From NCBI GenBank assembly GCA_964368425.1, contig CAYJAP010000019.1:1-12796 (forward strand): a stretch of DNA of 12,796 nucleotides, read 5' to 3'. Under the pieces are notes generated by a model, which was given only the letters and a program-made list of their open reading frames with translations, was not told the origin of the DNA and did no database searches. This document shows, one piece after another, positions 6,708 through 12,792 of the stretch. The stretch's first letter is position 1; each line of letters begins with the position of its first letter. The position numbers and the translations under genes are program-made. Source of the stretch: CAYJAP01 sp964368425. GTDB lineage: Bacteria; Bacillota; Clostridia; Christensenellales; UBA1242.

Positions 6708-7451
6708 TTAATTTTTTAGTAGAAACATCAATATTCCGGCACTAACCGATACATTCAACGACTCAACCTCATGGGACATCGGAATAGATACAACCTTTCT
6801 ACTTGCTTTTCTCAGTTTGTCACTTATACCCTGCCCTTCGTTACCTAGTACAATCCCAAAACTCTTTTCCTGTATTAACCCTTGTCGTGCAGGCACTCCG
6901 TCCATATCTGCTGATACAATAAACAGCTTTTCTTTAGATATTTTATGTAACAACTCGTCTTCGGATATATCCATGTATGAAACATTAAAAACATGCCCCA
7001 TGCTAGCTCGTATACTCTTAGGATTAAACGGGTGAACACAGTCGATCGTAAATATTTGTTTGTATCCGAAAGCAACTGCAGAACGTATAATTGCTCCTAG
7101 ATTTGTTGGGTCTTGGACTCTATCGAGAACCAAAAAACTTCCCGATAAAGAGCGTAACTGCAGATCTCTTATCTGCAAGATTCCGAAGACACCGCTAGTA
7201 GTTGCTGTGCTGGATAATAATTTTGCTGTCTGTTGTGGAATGATGTGTATTGGACAAGACACTCTATCTAAGAAGTTCTTCTCCTTGTTTTTTACAACAA
7301 ATAACATGGTGAACACGTGTCCTTGTGATATCAGGTCATTTACAACCTTCTCACTTTCGACTAAACATTCATTAAACTGTTCAATATATTTAGCATTTTT
7401 CAGTTTAATGGCATGTTTAATATTAGGATTATTCACACTAGTAATTTGCAT
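6708..7451 (-). CDS. TrmH-family (SPOUT) RNA 2'-O-methyltransferase, YsgA/RlmB-like
   Basis: This 247-residue protein is a SAM-dependent RNA 2'-O-ribose methyltransferase with the trefoil-knot SPOUT fold. The N-terminal 95 residues resemble the SpoU substrate-binding domain (ITSVNNPNIKHAIKLKNAKY, VESEKVVNDL). The catalytic domain shows motif 1 DRVQDPTNLGAIIRSA (110-125, with Asn117 and Arg123), motif 2 LGNEGQGIS (202-210) and motif 3 IPMSHEVESLNVSVSAGI (223-240). The rRNA or tRNA target cannot be read from sequence; the Bacillus relative YsgA is the closest naming. AAGG precedes the start, and only 10 nt separate it from the rplT stop, so it belongs to the ribosomal protein operon. Confidence 0.93.
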   Translation of the reverse strand: MQITSVNNPNIKHAIKLKNAKYIEQFNECLVESEKVVNDLISQGHVFTMLFVVKNKEKNFLDRVSCPIHIIPQQTAKLLSSTATTSGVFGILQIRDLQLRSLSGSFLVLDRVQDPTNLGAIIRSAVAFGYKQIFTIDCVHPFNPKSIRASMGHVFNVSYMDISEDELLHKISKEKLFIVSADMDGVPARQGLIQEKSFGIVLGNEGQGISDKLRKASRKVVSIPMSHEVESLNVSVSAGILMFLLKN

Positions 7452-7461
7452 AATATACCTT

Positions 7462-7824
7462 TTAGGCTTGTGCTACTAGCTGCGATTTTGCTTGTGTAAC
7501 TAGATTTGCGAACGCTTTTTCGTCGTTAACTGCTAAATCTGCTAATACCTTTCTGTTTAGATTAACGTTAGCAATCTTCAATCCGTGCATAAATTTGCTG
7601 TATGAAATATCGTTAATTCTGCAACCAGCATTTATTCTAGCAATCCAAAGTTGTCTAAAATCTCTTTTCTTTAGTTTTCTTCCTATATAAGCATATTGTC
7701 CAGCTTTCATTACAGCTTCACGAGCAACACGATACAGTTTACTTCTTGCTCCCCAATATCCTTTAGCACTCTTTAAAATCTTTCTTCTCTTTTTCAGTGC
7801 GTTTACTGATCTTTTAATTCTCAT
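7462..7824 (-). CDS. rplT: 50S ribosomal protein bL20
   Basis: The 120-residue basic protein is a clear bL20: MRIKRSVNALKKRRKILKSAKGYWGARSKLYR-type N-terminal extension, then YIGRKLKKRDFRQLWIARINA (46-66) and GLKIANVNLNRKVLADLA (81-98). bL20 binds 23S rRNA early in 50S assembly. In Bacillus and E. coli relatives it also represses its own operon. In Bacillus this occurs by promoting termination in the infC leader, and a matching switch is visible here at 8580-8702. The start follows AAAGGAGAGAGAG. It is third gene of infC-rpmI-rplT, 16 nt after rpmI. Confidence 0.99.
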   Translation of the reverse strand: MRIKRSVNALKKRRKILKSAKGYWGARSKLYRVAREAVMKAGQYAYIGRKLKKRDFRQLWIARINAGCRINDISYSKFMHGLKIANVNLNRKVLADLAVNDEKAFANLVTQAKSQLVAQA

Positions 7825-7840
7825 CTCTCTCTCCTTTGTC

Positions 7841-8029
7841 CTAGATTATGCTCTTTATAGTCTTTGACTGTGTCTTGTCGACAAAAGAACCTTGTCTTAG
7901 ATTTCTTTTTCTTTTTGCTGATTTTTTAGTTAAGATGTGTCTACGACCCATTTTATTTCTCTTAACTTCGCCGTTACTTTTCAGTGTAAATCTTTTCTTT
8001 GCACTGCTGTTTGATTTCATTTTTGGCAT
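7841..8029 (-). CDS. rpmI: 50S ribosomal protein bL35
   Basis: The 62-residue, very basic product has the bL35 pattern: MPKMKSNSSAKKRFTLKSNG, then KRNKMGRRHILTKKSAKRKRNLR, ending in a short hydrophobic tail. It is a structural protein of the 50S subunit. Length is near the usual 64-66. GGGAGAAAAGTT precedes the ATG, and it lies 13 nt downstream of infC in the conserved infC-rpmI-rplT order. Confidence 0.98.
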   Translation of the reverse strand: MPKMKSNSSAKKRFTLKSNGEVKRNKMGRRHILTKKSAKRKRNLRQGSFVDKTQSKTIKSII

Positions 8030-8042
8030 AACTTTTCTCCCT

Positions 8043-8561
8043 CTATTTTGTATTTTTTGGTGCTAAGACCATTATAACCTGTCTACCGTTCATTTGAGGT
8101 GGACTTGTTTGAATTGCGTCACTTTCTACTTTCTCGAAGAAACGCTGCATTACTGGTATTGCTGCCTGAGAATTACCTAGCTCTCTACCACGAAGTCTAA
8201 GTGCAACCTTAACTTTGTCACCATCTTGCAAGAAACCTTTTACCTTTTTAGCCTTGATATTTATATCATTCTCTTGGATAGACAGACTTAATTGCATTTC
8301 TTTAATTTCCGCTACCTTTTGCTTTTTACGGCTTTCTTTTTCTTTTTTGATGGAATCAAACCTGTACTTACCATAGTCCATTATTTTACATACTGGTGGA
8401 ACAGCACTAGGCGACATTAGAACTAAGTCTAGTTCTTCCTCCTCAGCCATACGAATCGCTTCCTGTAGTGAAACTATCCCTAAAGGAGCTCCACTGCTAG
8501 CAATTAAACGTACTTCTTTAGCAATGATCTTTTCGTTGATAATTAACTCTTTGATATTAAT
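8043..8561 (-). CDS. infC: Translation initiation factor IF-3 with a non-AUG (AUU or AUC) start
   Basis: IF-3 binds the 30S subunit, prevents premature 50S joining and checks the initiation codon. The first ATG in frame (8450) would remove half of the N-terminal domain. Upstream in the same frame, codons 8561-8451 encode LIINEKIIAKEVRLIASSG and PLGIVSLQEAIR, which are typical of the IF-3 N-domain. No ATG, GTG, TTG or CTG exists between the in-frame TAA at 8564-8562 and the ATG at 8450. Candidate starts are ATT at 8561 (172 residues; 3 nt after TGGGGG) and ATC at 8555 (170 residues; 9 nt after it, a better spacing). Rare AUU starts are an established feature of infC, making initiation sensitive to IF-3. 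The rest shows PPVCKIMDYGKYRF (55-68), a lysine-rich linker and a C-domain ending VLAPK. It is first gene of infC-rpmI-rplT, behind a roughly 160-nt leader. Confidence 0.95.
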   Translation of the reverse strand: MNIKELIINEKIIAKEVRLIASSGAPLGIVSLQEAIRMAEEEELDLVLMSPSAVPPVCKIMDYGKYRFDSIKKEKESRKKQKVAEIKEMQLSLSIQENDINIKAKKVKGFLQDGDKVKVALRLRGRELGNSQAAIPVMQRFFEKVESDAIQTSPPQMNGRQVIMVLAPKNTK

Positions 8562-8720
8562 TTACCCCCATTATTTATTAAAAAAGTGAGAACTTTCGTC
8601 CTCACCTAATTACAAAACTTATAATCAAAATAAAAGAAATTATAATGATTTATCTGTTGATTGTAATGACCATATCTAAGACAATACTTGATAGGTGAGA
8701 ACTAAATCTACTTTTTTTAC
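8562..8720 (-). ncRNA. infC operon leader with mutually exclusive terminator/antiterminator (L20-leader type)
   Basis: The transcript from the promoter at 8727-8755 has about 160 nt before infC. Near its 5' end is GTTCTCACCTA (8702-8692), which can pair over 11 bp, with one G-U, to TAGGTGAGGAC (8608-8598). The latter is also the 5' arm of the terminator at 8580-8605. A second element, ATTACAA (8667-8661), pairs perfectly with TTGTAAT (8615-8609), which directly abuts the first target, so the antiterminator has two helices. The two folds cannot coexist. In Bacillus, L20 controls this operon by stabilising the terminator form; the same mechanism is inferred here. I could not verify an L20 binding-site mimic of 23S rRNA by eye. 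Confidence 0.72.
8580..8605 (-). terminator. Attenuator terminator in the infC leader
   Basis: The minus strand reads GTGAGGAC-GAAA-GTTCTCAC followed by six T. This is an 8-bp stem with one G-U pair, closed by a GNRA tetraloop, plus a U-tract. It ends about 10 nt before the infC Shine-Dalgarno-like TGGGGG (8570-8565) and well downstream of the infC promoter, so it acts within the infC transcript and not as the thrS terminator only. No other terminator is seen between thrS and infC. Confidence 0.85.
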
Positions 8721-8726
8721 ATTGTG

Positions 8727-8755
8727 ATTGTAACAAACTACGACGTGTTTGTCAA
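8727..8755 (-). promoter_or_regulatory. Strong predicted promoter of infC-rpmI-rplT operon
   Basis: TTGACA (8755-8750, 6/6) and TACAAT (8732-8727, 5/6) are separated by 17 nt on the minus strand, the best promoter match in the window. Transcription should begin near 8720, leaving a roughly 160-nt leader before infC. The 56 nt between the thrS stop and this promoter contain nothing else recognisable. Confidence 0.82.
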
Positions 8756-8811
8756 CTACTTTATCCATAAACACACGAAACATTTATAACTTGAAGTAAT
8801 CATTAGCAGCA

Positions 8812-10572
8812 TTATTTTTCTATAATTTTATTATCGTTTAAATGTTTTGCAAATTTAACAAACTCTGTTACTTTCTGAGCGCCGATGTCACCCTTACCGA
8901 AGGCACGGACTGAAACGGTCTTTTCGCTCTTCTCCTTAGCCCCTATTATTAGAGTATAAGGAATTTTCTCGCTAGATGCTGTTTTGATTTTCTTCGATAT
9001 GCTTTCATTTCTTATATCAAGAGAAACTCTGATACCAGCCGCTTTGAGTTTTTCAACTACTGATTGAGCATATTTCACAACTTCCTGAGATAGCGTTAAC
9101 ACACGCACTTGCTCTGACGCAATCCAGAATGGGAAAGCTCCCGCATATTTTTCGATTAACAGTGCAAGTGTTCTTTCGTAACAGCCTATAGATGTTCTGT
9201 GGATAATGTATGGATGTTTTTTCTCACTGTTTTCGTCTATATATGTCATATTAAATTTCTTAGCTAAGAACATATCTACCTGTACCGTTATGATGGTATC
9301 CTCTTTTCCATGCACGTTTTTGATTTGGATATCAAGTTTAGGTCCGTAGAATGCCGCTTCTCCAATTGCTTCTGTGTACTTTATTTTCAGATGGTCTAAG
9401 ATTTTTCGCATAGTATCTTCTGCTGCTGTCCAAACTTCTGGTTCATTTATATACTTTTCAGTGTTGTTTGGATCCCATTTTGAGAACCTATACGTAACCT
9501 CACTTTCCAGCCCGATGCACTTTAGTACGTAATTAATCAAGTCTAGCACTCCACCAAACTCTTCTTCAAGTTGGCTAGGAGTACATATTAAATGCCCCTC
9601 ACTGATAGTAAATTGACGTACTCTTATCAGTCCGTGCATTTCCCCACTACTTTCGTTACGGAACAAAGTAGATGTTTCTGCATACCTGATAGGCAAGTCT
9701 TTATACGACTTTAAACCGTTATTGTATATAGTATACTGGAATGGACAAGTCATTGGACGTAGTGCGAATACTTCGCTATCTTTCCCCTCTTCCCCCATCA
9801 CGAACATACCGTCACGGTAATGATCCCAGTGTCCAGATATTTTATACAGATTACTTTTTGCCATAAGCGGAGTCTTTGTTATAACGTACCCACGACACTC
9901 TTCTTCGTCTTCAACGAACCGTTGTAGTATCTGCATTAACTTAGCCCCTTTTGGCATTAATAGAGGCAATCCTTGACCGATATTCTCATCGGTCATAAAG
10001 ATGTTTAATTCTCTACCTAACTTGTTATGGTCACGAGCTTTCGATTCTTCAATTTCTTTTATACGAGCTTTCAGCTGATTCTTATCTGCAAATCCGTACA
10101 TGTATACTCGCTGCAGCATCTTATTTTTCTCGTTTCCTTTCCAGTACGCTCCGGAAACACGGTTAAATGCAAACGCAAAACTTCGTAGAAACTTTGTATT
10201 TTCAACGTGTGGACCTCGACACAAATCGAAAAAGTCGTCGCCTAGATAATATACTGTAATCTTTTCACCAGCAGGCAACTCGTTTATTAATTCAATCTTG
10301 TATGGTTGGTCAGCAAACAACTGTAGCGCAGCTTTTTTAGTCAATTCTTTTACTGTAAAAGATTCGTTATTGTTGATAATTTCTTTCATTTTTTCTTCAA
10401 TTTTTGAGGAGTCTTCCTGCTTTAACGTAACTTCTAAATCCAAATCGTAATAAAAACCGTCGTCTATACTCGGTCCTATTCCCAATTTTACATTTTTATA
10501 AAGCTTTGTAACTGCCTTAGCTAGTACATGCGACATACTATGTCTGTACATCTTTAAATTCTCTTGATCCAC
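8812..10572 (-). CDS. thrS: Threonine--tRNA ligase, short form without TGS domain
   Basis: ThrRS attaches threonine to tRNA-Thr. I choose the GTG at 10572 (586 residues): AGGAG lies 8 nt upstream. The longer frame starting TTG at 10593 would contain that Shine-Dalgarno sequence within its codons. Positions use the GTG as residue 1. The editing domain is at the N-terminus, with His11-x3-His15 and Cys118/His122 (CRGPH). The class II catalytic core has motif 2 RYAETSTLFRNESSGEMHGL with Arg305, zinc ligands Cys276 (MTCPF), His327 (EGHLI) and His458 (IIHRTS), and motif 3 GCYERTLALLIE (Arg467). The anticodon-binding domain spans about 488-586. The roughly 60-residue TGS domain found at the N-terminus of standard bacterial ThrRS (about 640 aa) is absent. 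No T-box leader precedes it, but a palindrome overlaps the start region. It follows ytxC, as in Bacillus. Confidence 0.97.
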   Translation of the reverse strand: MDQENLKMYRHSMSHVLAKAVTKLYKNVKLGIGPSIDDGFYYDLDLEVTLKQEDSSKIEEKMKEIINNNESFTVKELTKKAALQLFADQPYKIELINELPAGEKITVYYLGDDFFDLCRGPHVENTKFLRSFAFAFNRVSGAYWKGNEKNKMLQRVYMYGFADKNQLKARIKEIEESKARDHNKLGRELNIFMTDENIGQGLPLLMPKGAKLMQILQRFVEDEEECRGYVITKTPLMAKSNLYKISGHWDHYRDGMFVMGEEGKDSEVFALRPMTCPFQYTIYNNGLKSYKDLPIRYAETSTLFRNESSGEMHGLIRVRQFTISEGHLICTPSQLEEEFGGVLDLINYVLKCIGLESEVTYRFSKWDPNNTEKYINEPEVWTAAEDTMRKILDHLKIKYTEAIGEAAFYGPKLDIQIKNVHGKEDTIITVQVDMFLAKKFNMTYIDENSEKKHPYIIHRTSIGCYERTLALLIEKYAGAFPFWIASEQVRVLTLSQEVVKYAQSVVEKLKAAGIRVSLDIRNESISKKIKTASSEKIPYTLIIGAKEKSEKTVSVRAFGKGDIGAQKVTEFVKFAKHLNDNKIIEK

Positions 10573-10573
10573 G

Positions 10574-10592
10574 TGTGTATCTCCTATACACA
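10574..10592 (-). promoter_or_regulatory. Perfect inverted repeat around the thrS Shine-Dalgarno sequence
   Basis: The minus strand reads TGTGTAT-AGGAG-ATACACA: 7-bp perfect arms whose 5-nt centre is exactly the thrS ribosome binding site. The GTG start follows 1 nt after the 3' arm. The promoter at 10596-10622 would start transcription near 10589, inside the 5' arm. The repeat could therefore be a DNA operator overlapping +1. If transcription starts a few nt earlier, it could be an mRNA hairpin presenting the Shine-Dalgarno sequence in its loop. The controlling factor is unknown. Confidence 0.5.
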
Positions 10593-10595
10593 AAT

Positions 10596-10622
10596 ATTAT
10601 ATCTACAGGCACGATTTGTCAA
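10596..10622 (-). promoter_or_regulatory. Predicted promoter of thrS
   Basis: Perfect TTGACA (10622-10617) and perfect TATAAT (10601-10596) occur on the minus strand with a short 15-nt spacer. Using the overlapping TAATAT (10599-10594) the spacer is 17. Either gives a start near 10587-10589 and a very short leader, leaving no room for a T-box. No intrinsic terminator separates it from ytxC, whose stop codon is 11 nt upstream of the -35. Confidence 0.62.
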
Positions 10623-10632
10623 GAGAAAAGGG

Positions 10633-11379
10633 TTATAAAGACAAATTTATTGTCTGGTTAAACACGTTGTATATAATATTAAAAGTCGTCTTACTGATAT
10701 TATCTAAACATAAAATATTGATTTTCCTAGGCGACAGAAATATCAGATTTGATACCAGTCCTATTTCCGAACTCATACTCTCTGGGAAATCATCTTTATT
10801 AATCATCTGAGATTTACCATCTAAAAATATAAATTCTTTACCACTATATGACACGCTGATTTCGTCGTGCTTGTGTGGTATAGAAGCAACAAGAAATTTT
10901 AGTATCTCTAAGAATATCTCAGTATCGAAAAAATAATAGTTGTTTTCTTGTGCTAGATTTATTATGTTATTCCATTTTTCTTTCAGCTCCATAAGCTGGA
11001 AGTCGAAGAATGACTTTACCACAAGTGTTTTATCTAGCTTCAAGTAGTGTAATATTGTTTCTCTGTCGTCTTCCAAATCAAATAAAAATAGCGCCTTAAT
11101 GAGAGCTTTTTCACAGACATCCCCTATCGATTTGAATTGCAATCTCGATAAATAATATTTTTCTTTGTATATCAGTATTATCAAATCAGCAACAGCCATC
11201 TTGATATGTTTTACAACTTTTTCTTTATACTTTTCCTCACAAGCTATGCTGAGATTTACATAATCGTTTTGGTTACATTTTACCATCACTAAAATATTCC
11301 TAAGTCTGGAAAGTTTTTTGTCTATGTATTTTAAATAGATAGCATCTTCCTTGTCGATAAGGATACTAAATTCCCACAT
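10633..11379 (-). CDS. ytxC: YtxC-family protein (putative sporulation-associated)
   Basis: The 248-residue protein is weakly conserved. Its C-terminal half fits the YtxC family: FFDFQLMELKEKW (about 124-136), EIFLEILKFLVASIPHKHDEISVSY with the pattern of a helix followed by a strand, and the terminal SEIGLVSNLIFLSPRKINIL, comparable to the conserved LIS-LI-LAP-KI end of YtxC. No catalytic motif, signal peptide or membrane helix is seen. Position directly upstream of thrS matches the Bacillus and Clostridia ytxC-thrS order and strengthens the assignment. YtxC has been called a sporulation protein but its molecular function is unknown. The start ATG at 11379 has GAGG 5 nt upstream. Lys/Ile-rich composition fits its neighbours. 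Confidence 0.75.
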   Translation of the reverse strand: MWEFSILIDKEDAIYLKYIDKKLSRLRNILVMVKCNQNDYVNLSIACEEKYKEKVVKHIKMAVADLIILIYKEKYYLSRLQFKSIGDVCEKALIKALFLFDLEDDRETILHYLKLDKTLVVKSFFDFQLMELKEKWNNIINLAQENNYYFFDTEIFLEILKFLVASIPHKHDEISVSYSGKEFIFLDGKSQMINKDDFPESMSSEIGLVSNLIFLSPRKINILCLDNISKTTFNIIYNVFNQTINLSL

Positions 11380-11398
11380 GCAAACCTCGTGTTTATGT

Positions 11399-11428
11399 AT
11401 TATATTTGAAAATTTATTAAAGGTACAA
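11399..11428 (-). promoter_or_regulatory. Possible promoter of ytxC
   Basis: A perfect TATAAT (11404-11399) lies 18 nt downstream of TTGTAC (11428-11423, 3/6) on the minus strand. The start would be near 11392, 13 nt before the ytxC ATG. The -10 is convincing and the -35 weak, which may indicate a need for an activator. Confidence 0.45.
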
Positions 11429-11433
11429 CGTTA

Positions 11434-11454
11434 AAAAAACTAGGCGTGTTTTTT
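11434..11454. repeat. Inverted repeat AAAAAAC-N7-GTTTTTT in the divergent intergenic region
   Basis: Seven-bp perfect arms flank TAGGCGT, 6 bp upstream of the ytxC -35. It resembles the second repeat at 11524-11544 in having a C-G pair at the loop and A/T arms. It may be an operator or chance in AT-rich DNA. Confidence 0.35.
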
Positions 11455-11523
11455 GTCTCTATAATATGTTATGCAAAGCCTCTCGATTTATTTTATATCT
11501 TTTTGTAAACTTTAGTATTTTAA

Positions 11524-11544
11524 AATAAAACGACCTGTTTTATT
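11524..11544. repeat. Inverted repeat AATAAAAC-N5-GTTTTATT in the divergent intergenic region
   Basis: Eight-bp perfect arms flank GACCT, midway between the divergent ytxC and hydrolase genes. There is no U-tract after it on the plus strand and no minus-strand gene reads into it, so a terminator role is unlikely. An operator is possible. The remaining AT-rich sequence of this 267-bp gap holds only the predicted promoters. Confidence 0.4.
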
Positions 11545-11591
11545 AGCTATATCTTATTCTATGAAACTTTAATTCCTTTATTTATTTTATT

Positions 11592-11619
11592 ATGAAATAA
11601 TAATTAAATATGTTATTAT
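11592..11619 (+). promoter_or_regulatory. Possible promoter of the alpha/beta hydrolase gene
   Basis: An extended -10, TG-T-TATTAT (11611-11619), is followed by about 27 nt to the ATG. The -35 region ATGAAA (11592-11597, 16-nt spacer) is poor, as is common with extended -10 promoters. Another weaker candidate is TTGTAA-N17-TAAAAC (11503-11531). Confidence 0.38.
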
Positions 11620-11646
11620 ATTTTCATCAAGGCAGGTAGGTAACCT

Positions 11647-12525
11647 ATGGAAGAGAAAATAGTTAAAGGACATAATAATAAACAATTAAAGGCGTATTTA
11701 TGGAACGATTGCCCTTCACCACAGGGTATACTGTTTATTTTTCACGGTATGCAGGAGCACGCTCGTAGATATGACCACTTTGCACAATTCTGTAATAAGA
11801 ACGGGTTGTTGGTTTTTGCGAACGACTTACGCGCACATGGACACTCTGCAAAAGATATTGCATCGCTCGGTTACGATGAGGGAGATATCTTTGACAGCAC
11901 CGTTAAAGACCAGATTATCATTGCTAAAAAGTTGGTTAAACAATACAAACTGCCTTTGTATATACTGGGACACTCTTTTGGTTCGTTCATAGCTCAAGCC
12001 GTTATACAGCAGTACACTCCTGAAAAGGTGGTTTTATGTGGCTCCGCATACACGAAAAATCTGAATGTAAAGTTGGGAAAAATGATAGCAAAGTTGACCT
12101 GTCGTCATAAAGGAGAGAAAGCTCCTGCAAAACTAGTAGAGAAGCTGTCTTTTCAGAAATACGGCAAGAAGTTCTTTAATAATAACTGGTTAAGTCGCGA
12201 TGAAAAGGTGATGAACGATTATCTATCCGACGAACTTTGTGGCACACCCTTTCCTGCTAGTTTCTATAGAAGCATGTTTACTCACATGCTCACCAACTAT
12301 AAAAACACTAAAAATATCAGTCATTGCCTACCAATATATATAATTAGTGGCGAAAAAGATCCGGTTGGTGCAAACGGAAAATTGCCAGTCAAATTATGTT
12401 ATGAGTATAAAAAGCTAAAAAAGAACGCTCGTATAAAAATATACTGCGACGCTCGTCATGAATTATTGAATGAAACGAACAAAGAAGAAGTATATAACGA
12501 TGTGCTTACATTCATATTTGAGTAA
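11647..12525 (+). CDS. Alpha/beta hydrolase, monoacylglycerol lipase/lysophospholipase type
   Basis: The 292-residue protein is an intact serine hydrolase of the Hydrolase_4 type. It shows FHGMQEHARRY (32-42, the HG-x2-EH-x-x-RY oxyanion-region motif), NDLRAHGHS (59-67), the nucleophile elbow GHSFGS with Ser110, the acid Asp238 in GEKDPVG, and the catalytic His271 in DARHELLNE. A cap region lies between about 135 and 220. There is no signal peptide, so it is probably cytoplasmic. It likely cleaves a lipid ester or similar small ester; the natural substrate is not evident. The ATG at 11647 has AGGTAGGT a few nt upstream. It is transcribed divergently from ytxC and is the only protein gene on the plus strand here. 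No terminator with a U-tract was found after it. Confidence 0.92.
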   Translation: MEEKIVKGHNNKQLKAYLWNDCPSPQGILFIFHGMQEHARRYDHFAQFCNKNGLLVFANDLRAHGHSAKDIASLGYDEGDIFDSTVKDQIIIAKKLVKQYKLPLYILGHSFGSFIAQAVIQQYTPEKVVLCGSAYTKNLNVKLGKMIAKLTCRHKGEKAPAKLVEKLSFQKYGKKFFNNNWLSRDEKVMNDYLSDELCGTPFPASFYRSMFTHMLTNYKNTKNISHCLPIYIISGEKDPVGANGKLPVKLCYEYKKLKKNARIKIYCDARHELLNETNKEEVYNDVLTFIFE

Positions 12526-12604
12526 ATTATAAGAAGAATAACGCTTAATATTTCCTTTTAAGAGGGGTTAAGATATAAAATTTATAAAAACTTACAAAAA
12601 TTTG

Positions 12605-12633
12605 TTGATTTTTTGGTTTGATTTTGATATATT
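12605..12633 (+). promoter_or_regulatory. Possible promoter of tRNA-Val
   Basis: TTGATT (12605-12610) and TATATT (12628-12633) are 17 nt apart on the plus strand, giving a leader of about 75 nt before the tRNA. An alternative nearer to the gene is TTGATA (12658-12663) with a weak TAGTTT 17 nt later. The 191-nt gap after the hydrolase shows nothing else. Confidence 0.38.
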
Positions 12634-12716
12634 ATAAGAGCATTCATTGAGATAGCTTGATAAGCGAACATTAACAATTTAGTTTAACGGTTTCTAGTGC
12701 GAAACAGATAAATCGT

Positions 12717-12792
12717 GGGAGTTTAGCTCAGTTGGGAGAGCATCTGCCTTACAAGCAGGGGGTCATAGGTTCGAGCCCTATAACTCCCACCA
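12717..12792 (+). tRNA. tRNA-Val (anticodon UAC), CCA encoded
   Basis: A full cloverleaf is visible. The acceptor stem is GGGAGTT/AACTCCC (12717-12723 with 12782-12788), the D-arm GCTC/GAGC, and the anticodon stem TCTGC/GCAGG, ending in one U-G pair, with loop CTTACAA. The anticodon TAC at 12750-12752 reads valine GUA and related codons. A 5-nt variable loop and T-arm ATAGG-TTCGAGC-CCTAT follow, then discriminator A12789 and an encoded CCA (12790-12792). The window ends 4 nt later, so further tRNA genes of a cluster could follow. Confidence 0.98.

Noticed and set aside
7060..7479. Plus-strand open frame of 139 codons over the methyltransferase gene
   Set aside because: It lies opposite a clearly conserved SPOUT methyltransferase and its translation shows no protein-like motif; it is a shadow frame.
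8043..8450. infC starting at the first ATG (8450) giving 135 residues
   Set aside because: The upstream in-frame codons encode the rest of the IF-3 N-domain, so this ATG is internal.
10573..10593. thrS starting at TTG 10593 (593 residues)
   Set aside because: The Shine-Dalgarno AGGAG and the likely transcription start lie inside this extension; GTG 10572 has ideal spacing.
10594..10632. T-box riboswitch upstream of thrS
   Set aside because: Only about 60 nt lie between the ytxC stop and the thrS start, and the promoter occupies most of it; there is no room for a T-box.
12526..12600. Terminator after the alpha/beta hydrolase (CTTAA/TTAAG and CCTT/GAGG pairings)
   Set aside because: The stems are short, interrupted and not followed by a U-run.
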